Source of the DNA: UBA3537 sp049889395
Lineage (GTDB): Bacteria > Bacteroidota > Bacteroidia > Flavobacteriales > Flavobacteriaceae
Direction of reading: 5' to 3'
Assembly: GCA_049889395.1 (NCBI GenBank)
Contig: JBMHDM010000020.1
Coordinates: forward strand, 1 to 45,348
DNA length: 45,348 bases
Made by a program: the position numbers and the translations under genes. How positions within the stretch are numbered: position 1 is the stretch's first letter; every line of letters begins with the position of its first letter. Of this stretch, positions 40,330 through 45,348 are shown piece after piece. Under the pieces are notes generated by a model that had not been told where the DNA came from, searched no databases, and saw nothing but the letters and a program-made list of their open reading frames with translations.

Positions 40330-43161
40330 CTAAAGTAATTCTTTTTTTAAATATTTTCCAGTGTGGCTGTTTTTGTTTTTGGCGATTGCCTCTGGTGTGC
40401 CTTTAGCAACAATTGTACCGCCACCACGGCCACCCTCAGGGCCAACATCAATAATGTAATCCATTACTTTAACGACATCTAAATTATGTTCAATTATAAT
40501 GACCGTATTACCTTTGTTCACCAATTTTTCCAAAACCTCCAATAAAACTCTGATATCCTCAAAGTGTAGTCCCGTTGTGGGTTCATCTAAAATATAAATA
40601 GTATTACCAGTATCACGTTTGCTGAGCTCTGAGGCTAATTTAATCCTTTGGGCCTCACCACCCGAAAGGGTAGTGCTTTGTTGACCTAAAGTGATATACC
40701 CTAATCCGACGTCTTTAATTGTTCTTAACTTATTGTAAATCTTTGGAATTTGATCGAAGAAGTTAACGGCTTCATTAATAGTCATATTTAATACATCACT
40801 AATTGATTTGCCTTTGTAACGTATTTCTAGGGTTTCTCGATTAAACCGTTTTCCCATACACAATTCACACGCTACATATACATCTGGTAAGAAATTCATT
40901 TCAATAACCCTTAGTCCTCCTCCCTTACAGGTCTCGCACCGTCCACCAGTGACATTGAAACTAAAACGGCCGGGTTTGTACCCTCGAATCATAGCCTCTG
41001 GTATTTTTGCAAAGAGATTTCTGATTTCGGAAAAGACCCCGGTGTATGTAGCTGGATTGCTCCTTGGCGTTCTTCCAATAGGCGTTTGATTGATATCAAT
41101 AACTTTATCTAAATGCGCTAACCCTTTGATGCTTTTGTAGGGAAGAGGCTCCTTAACCCCATTGAAATAATAGTTATTCAAAATTGGGTAAAGAGTTTCG
41201 TTAATTAACGTCGATTTTCCACTTCCAGAAACACCAGTGATGCCCACCATTGTACCTAGAGGTATTTTGATAGATACGGATTTCAAATTATTACCGGTAC
41301 ATCCTATTAGTTCTAAAAAATTGCCGTTACCCTTTCGACGTTTTTCAGGAACTAAAATGCGTTTTTCACCACGTAAGTAAGCTGCTGTAATGGTGTCTGC
41401 ACTTAGAATATGTTTGGGATTACCTTGACTGATAATTTTACCACCAAACTTCCCAGCCCTTGGACCAATATCAATAATATGATCGGCTTGTTCAATCATA
41501 TCTTTGTCATGTTCTACAACAATGACGGTGTTGCCCAAATCTCGCAAGGCTGTCAAAGAATGAATTAGTTTTTGATTATCACGTTGGTGCAACCCAATGC
41601 TGGGTTCGTCCAATATGTAAAGTACTCCAACAAGTTCAGTGCCTATTTGTGTAGCTAATCGAATGCGTTGTGCCTCTCCACCAGAAAGTGATTTAGAGCT
41701 TCGATTTAAATTTAAATAATCCAACCCAACATCTAATAGGAATTGCAGACGCATTTTAATTTCTTTAATGATTTCTCGCGCAATCGTGTTTTGTTTTTTT
41801 GATAAATGATTGGGTAAATCCTCAAACCAAATTACCAACTCACTGATGTCCAATTGAACTAAATCGGTAATACTTAATCCATTAATCCGAAAATAATGAG
41901 CTTCTTTTTTAAGTCTTGAGCCTTCACATTTTGGACAAGTTATTTTGTCCATAAAACCTTTCGCCCAACGCTTGATTCCGTTCGAATCTGTAGCGTGGTA
42001 TTGATATTCAATGAAATTGGCAATACCATCAAAATCAATATCATATTTTCGAGAAACACCCAGCGATTTGCTAGCAACAGAGAACGATTCTTTTCCACCA
42101 TACAAAATAACCTGTAGCGCTTCTTTTGGGATTTTTTCAATGGGGTCAGTTAATTTAAAATTGTAACGTTGCGCGATTAGTTCCAATTGTTTGAAAATCC
42201 AAGAATTTTTTTTAGAATCTTGTGAAGCTAATCCACCATTTTGAATAGAAATTTTTGGATCTGGAATGATTTTATTTTCATTCACTTTGTACAAACTTCC
42301 AATACCGTTACAATCTGGACAAGCGCCTTTTGGTGAATTAAATGAAAAATTATTGGGCTCTGGGTTTGGATAGGAAATTCCTGAAGTTGGACACATTAGA
42401 TTTCTGCTGAAGAATCTCGGAGCAGAACTCTTCTCTCCAATCACCATTAGAACATCATCACCATGTTTCATGGCGGTATCAATACTTTGGCTTATTCTTT
42501 TTGACTCTCTTATATTTTCATCAATCTTTAGCCGATCTATTACAACTTCGATGTCATGGGTTTTGTAACGATCCAAACGCATCCCGGGTGTGATGTCTAA
42601 AATTTGACCATCAACTCGAACTTTTACAAAGCCTTGTTTAGCTATTTGTTCAAAAAGATCTCTATAATGGCCTTTTCGAGAACGGACTACGGGTGCTAAA
42701 ATTGAAATCCGCTGACCGAGGTAAGATTCCATTATCAAATTTATAATTTGACTATCATCATAACTTACCATTTTTTCGTTGGTTTCATAGCTGTAAGCAT
42801 CGGCAGCCCTGGCAAACAACAGACGAAGAAAATCGTAAATTTCGGTAATTGTTCCTACTGTTGAGCGTGGAGATTTGCTGGTTGTTTTTTGTTCGATAGC
42901 AATTACAGGGGAGAGTCCATCAATTTTATCAACATCTGGGCGTTCCAAAGATCCCAAGAATTGACGAGCATAGGCTGAAAATGTTTCAATATATCGGCGT
43001 TGACCTTCAGCATATATAGTATCAAATGCCAATGAAGATTTTCCACTTCCGGACAAACCTGTGATAACAACTAGTTGATCCCTAGGGATATCAACATCTA
43101 TGTTGTTTAGATTATGAACTCTAGCGCCTTTAACTTCAATAAAATCTTCAATTTTTTTCAT
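40330..43161 (-). CDS. uvrA: Excinuclease ABC subunit A
   Basis: This 943-residue damage sensor of nucleotide-excision repair is made of two ABC ATPase halves. Half 1: Walker A GLSGSGKSSL near residue 35; signature LSGGEAQRIRLA; Walker B YILDEPSIGLH. Half 2: GVSGSGKSTLI, LSGGEAQRIKLASEL, LDEPTTGLHFED. The C-terminal zinc finger is complete (CETC ... CELC). The N-terminal zinc module reads CPTS ... CPDC (about 255-285), so the second of its four cysteines is serine. It loads UvrB at lesions; uvrB is not in the window. The gene is 3 bases from the YrdC-domain gene upstream. Confidence 0.96.
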   Translation of the reverse strand: MKKIEDFIEVKGARVHNLNNIDVDIPRDQLVVITGLSGSGKSSLAFDTIYAEGQRRYIETFSAYARQFLGSLERPDVDKIDGLSPVIAIEQKTTSKSPRSTVGTITEIYDFLRLLFARAADAYSYETNEKMVSYDDSQIINLIMESYLGQRISILAPVVRSRKGHYRDLFEQIAKQGFVKVRVDGQILDITPGMRLDRYKTHDIEVVIDRLKIDENIRESKRISQSIDTAMKHGDDVLMVIGEKSSAPRFFSRNLMCPTSGISYPNPEPNNFSFNSPKGACPDCNGIGSLYKVNENKIIPDPKISIQNGGLASQDSKKNSWIFKQLELIAQRYNFKLTDPIEKIPKEALQVILYGGKESFSVASKSLGVSRKYDIDFDGIANFIEYQYHATDSNGIKRWAKGFMDKITCPKCEGSRLKKEAHYFRINGLSITDLVQLDISELVIWFEDLPNHLSKKQNTIAREIIKEIKMRLQFLLDVGLDYLNLNRSSKSLSGGEAQRIRLATQIGTELVGVLYILDEPSIGLHQRDNQKLIHSLTALRDLGNTVIVVEHDKDMIEQADHIIDIGPRAGKFGGKIISQGNPKHILSADTITAAYLRGEKRILVPEKRRKGNGNFLELIGCTGNNLKSVSIKIPLGTMVGITGVSGSGKSTLINETLYPILNNYYFNGVKEPLPYKSIKGLAHLDKVIDINQTPIGRTPRSNPATYTGVFSEIRNLFAKIPEAMIRGYKPGRFSFNVTGGRCETCKGGGLRVIEMNFLPDVYVACELCMGKRFNRETLEIRYKGKSISDVLNMTINEAVNFFDQIPKIYNKLRTIKDVGLGYITLGQQSTTLSGGEAQRIKLASELSKRDTGNTIYILDEPTTGLHFEDIRVLLEVLEKLVNKGNTVIIIEHNLDVVKVMDYIIDVGPEGGRGGGTIVAKGTPEAIAKNKNSHTGKYLKKELL

Positions 43162-43164
43162 TAA

Positions 43165-43782
43165 CTAATCATAAAATTCACCTTTTCCTTCTCTTACAAT
43201 TTGTGGGAATTGTGACGTTACATCTATTACAGTAGAGGGAATATTTCCACCAAAGCCACTGTCAATGATAATATCGACTTTGTTCCGCCATTCGTCGTAA
43301 ATAATCTCTGGATTGGTTGTATAATCTATAATTTGATCGTCATCGTGAATTGAGGTGGTCAAAATAGGGTTACCTAGTTGTTCGACTATTTCTAAAATTA
43401 CTGGATGATCAGGAACTCTAATTCCTACTGTTTTACGTTTTTTAAAGGGAAGTGGCAGGGCTTTATTACTGGGTAAAATAAAGGTATATGCACCTGGTAA
43501 ATAACGCTTTAACAACTTAAAGGTTGAAGCATCTAATTGTGCGGTGTAGTCACTTAAATGGCTTAAATTATGACAAATGAAAGCCATATTTGTACGTTCT
43601 AGTTTTTGACCTTTAAGTTGTGCCAAACGTTGCATGGCTTTAAGATTTTTTGAATCGCAACCTAATGCATAGACCGTGTCGGTTGGGTAGATGACTAACC
43701 CTCCTTTTTTGAAGGCATTAACGACCTTTGACACAGCTCGAGGATGTGGATTTTCAGGATATATTTTTACAAATTCTGCCAT
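43165..43782 (-). CDS. L-threonylcarbamoyladenylate synthase (YrdC/YciO family)
   Basis: This 205-residue protein has the YrdC fold: VIYPTDTVYALGCDSKN, LERTNMAFICHNLSHLSDY, PGAYTFILPS and RVPDHPVILEIVEQLGNPILTTS. It makes threonylcarbamoyl-AMP from threonine, bicarbonate and ATP for the t6A37 modification of tRNAs that read ANN codons. The pattern is nearer to the YciO branch than to E. coli TsaC, and YciO-type activity is less well proven, so the reaction is likely but not certain. There is no Sua5 C-terminal domain. It sits 3 bases from both pcrA and uvrA. Confidence 0.85.
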   Translation of the reverse strand: MAEFVKIYPENPHPRAVSKVVNAFKKGGLVIYPTDTVYALGCDSKNLKAMQRLAQLKGQKLERTNMAFICHNLSHLSDYTAQLDASTFKLLKRYLPGAYTFILPSNKALPLPFKKRKTVGIRVPDHPVILEIVEQLGNPILTTSIHDDDQIIDYTTNPEIIYDEWRNKVDIIIDSGFGGNIPSTVIDVTSQFPQIVREGKGEFYD

Positions 43783-43785
43783 TGG

Positions 43786-45348
43786 TCAAGATAGTATTTC
43801 TAATTTAGCAAAACGAAGTAAGAGTTTTTTTGTACCCACGCTATGGAATTTGATTTCAGCTTTCAAATCAGCACCTTTGCCCTCCATGCTAACAACTTCT
43901 CCTTTTCCAAAGCGTTGATGATTAACCACATTTCCGACAGTTAGTTTTGAATCAAATAAATTGGCGTTGCTAGTGTTTGGTTTGATCTTCTTTAAATTTC
44001 TAGGTACTATTGATTCCGATTTAGGCTGCTGTTTTGTTTTTGTATACGAGGGCTTTTTGTAGCGAATTTTATTGGGTTCTATATCACCAAATATATCTGC
44101 ACTCAACATTGGGTTAAAGCGTCTTTCTTCTTTTGGGGTCGTGATGTCTAAGTATTGATCATCGATTTCTTCAATAAATCGACTTGGCTCAGCATCTATA
44201 AGTTTTCCCCAGCGATATCGCGATAATGAATAGGTCAAATAAACTTGTTTTTCGGCACGTGTTACAGCCACATAAAATAAGCGTCGTTCTTCTTCCAATT
44301 CACTTCTAGTGTTCATGCTCATGGCACTGGGAAATAAATCCTCTTCAAGTCCGACGATGTAGACATAAGGAAATTCTAGCCCTTTGGCCAGGTGAATGGT
44401 CATAAGAGCTACTTTGTTTTGATCAGAAGATGATTCGGAATCCAAATCGGTTGCTAGTGCAACATCTTCCAAAAACTCTGTCAGTGATCCAGTAGAGTCT
44501 GCTAATTCTCGCTGACCTTCCACAAAATCTTTAATACCATTTAATAGTTCTTCTAAATTTTCCATTCTTGTTACACCCTCAGGTGTACCATCGTTTTTAA
44601 ATTCTTTTACTAAACCACTTACACGACAAACACATTCGGCCAATTCAAAGGCATTTGCGGTTTGGTTCATCACCTGAAAACTTTCAATCATGGTACAAAA
44701 ATTGGCAAGTTTTGTTTTGGTGCCAGAATTGAGGTTTATTGAAATAGAATGGATGTTTTGAAGAACACTAAAAATAGATTGGTTTGTAGCATTTGCTGTA
44801 ACAATGAGACGGTCCACAGTTGTTTGCCCGATACCACGAGCCGGGAAATTAATAATTCGCTTTATAGCTTCTTCATCAGCCGGATTTATAATTATCCGCA
44901 GATAGGAGAGTACATCCTTTATTTCTTTACGTTGATAAAAAGATAACCCCCCGTAAATGCGATATTCAATGTTGCGTTTTCGCAAAGCATCTTCGATGGC
45001 ACGAGATTGTGCATTTGTTCTGTAAAGGACAGCAAAATCGGCATTTTTAGCTTGGTGATTCATCTTATTTTCAAAAATTGAACTCGCTACATAACGGCCT
45101 TCATCGCCATCTGTCAAAGAGCGATTTACTATGATTTTTGAACCCTCATCATTAGCCGTCCAGACAACTTTGTCTAGCTTCGTTTTGTTTTTATCAATAA
45201 TAGAATTGGCGGCTTTAACAATAGTTTTTGTAGATCGATAATTTTGTTCCAATCGATAGACCTTAACATTATCATAATCGCGTTGGAAGTTCAGAATGTT
45301 ATTGATATTCGCCCCTCTGAATGCATAAATACTTTGCGCATCATCACC
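43786..45348 (-). CDS. UvrD/PcrA-type ATP-dependent DNA helicase (5' part outside window)
   Basis: The last 520 residues of a superfamily 1A helicase; the gene continues past the right edge. At the edge are GDDAQSIYAFRGANI (motifs II end and III) and EQNYRS (motif IV). Then come YRTNAQSRAIEDAL, VALMTIHLAKGLEFPYVYIVGLEEDLFP (motif V), EERRLFYVAVTRAEKQVYLTY (motif VI), and the PcrA/UvrD C-terminal small domain VGNVVNHQRFGKGEVVSMEG. The DEDAQ-type motif II and this C-terminal domain favour PcrA/UvrD over Rep or RecB. It unwinds DNA in repair and replication-fork upkeep. It is the first visible gene of a unit with YrdC, uvrA, LOG and the M1-like gene. Confidence 0.93.
   Translation of the reverse strand, partial: GDDAQSIYAFRGANINNILNFQRDYDNVKVYRLEQNYRSTKTIVKAANSIIDKNKTKLDKVVWTANDEGSKIIVNRSLTDGDEGRYVASSIFENKMNHQAKNADFAVLYRTNAQSRAIEDALRKRNIEYRIYGGLSFYQRKEIKDVLSYLRIIINPADEEAIKRIINFPARGIGQTTVDRLIVTANATNQSIFSVLQNIHSISINLNSGTKTKLANFCTMIESFQVMNQTANAFELAECVCRVSGLVKEFKNDGTPEGVTRMENLEELLNGIKDFVEGQRELADSTGSLTEFLEDVALATDLDSESSSDQNKVALMTIHLAKGLEFPYVYIVGLEEDLFPSAMSMNTRSELEEERRLFYVAVTRAEKQVYLTYSLSRYRWGKLIDAEPSRFIEEIDDQYLDITTPKEERRFNPMLSADIFGDIEPNKIRYKKPSYTKTKQQPKSESIVPRNLKKIKPNTSNANLFDSKLTVGNVVNHQRFGKGEVVSMEGKGADLKAEIKFHSVGTKKLLLRFAKLEILS

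Overview
The window is AT-rich chromosomal DNA from a member of the Bacteroidota, most likely the family Flavobacteriaceae. The evidence is: TAnnTTTG-type promoter boxes with a TTG/TTTG about 20 bases upstream; flavobacterial marker families (DUF6048/DUF6452 beside rlmD, a CCC-motif membrane protein beside DUF2752, a DUF6952-type protein beside thioredoxin); a fused E1 alpha/beta 2-oxoacid dehydrogenase; and a TonB receptor with a carboxypeptidase-like N-terminal domain. The genus cannot be named from the sequence alone. Apart from the tail of a tyrosine recombinase at the left edge there is no prophage, insertion sequence, CRISPR array or resistance island. This is mostly core genome, and no gene-free stretch exceeds 300 bases.

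Left part (1-12,850): the recombinase tail; a small membrane protein overlapping ettA (ABC-F translation factor); a minus-strand unit rlmD-DUF6452-DUF6048; an MscS-like TM protein; rocD (ornithine aminotransferase with an unusual four-cysteine insertion); a lipidated S9 prolyl oligopeptidase; the CCC-motif/DUF2752 pair; a small membrane protein coupled to an Smr protein; a thrombospondin-type-3 lipoprotein; and a cysteine desulfurase.

Middle (12,851-28,833): a minus-strand pair of M23 peptidase and TonB receptor; a plus-strand unit of a coiled-coil protein, zapA, 6S RNA and rny; a XerC/D recombinase; tRNA-Ser(UGA) with clear promoter and terminator; a nitroreductase and a DegT aminotransferase; then minus-strand ftsK-lolA-lptG/F-ribB. 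The ribB product carries a degenerate GTP cyclohydrolase II domain (RibBX-like).

Right part (28,834-45,348), all minus strand: katG; a peroxiredoxin-thioredoxin-DUF6952 unit; nhaC; the fused branched-chain 2-oxoacid dehydrogenase E1; and a tight unit pcrA/uvrD (5' end outside the window)-YrdC/YciO-uvrA-LOG-pseudo-M1 protein. The last protein is the most unusual: it has an M1 aminopeptidase-like part with every zinc and catalytic position replaced, a predicted outer-membrane barrel at its C terminus, and a signal peptide lying upstream of any ATG, GTG or TTG codon in frame.

Functional themes are envelope building (LolA, LptF/G, M23, TonB, DUF6048), division and chromosome segregation (ZapA, FtsK, Xer), RNA and translation control (EttA, RlmD, RNase Y, 6S RNA, YrdC), peroxide defence (KatG, Prx, Trx) and DNA repair (UvrA, PcrA). 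No clearly new multi-gene defence or mobile system was found. The best leads are single-gene and regulatory oddities.
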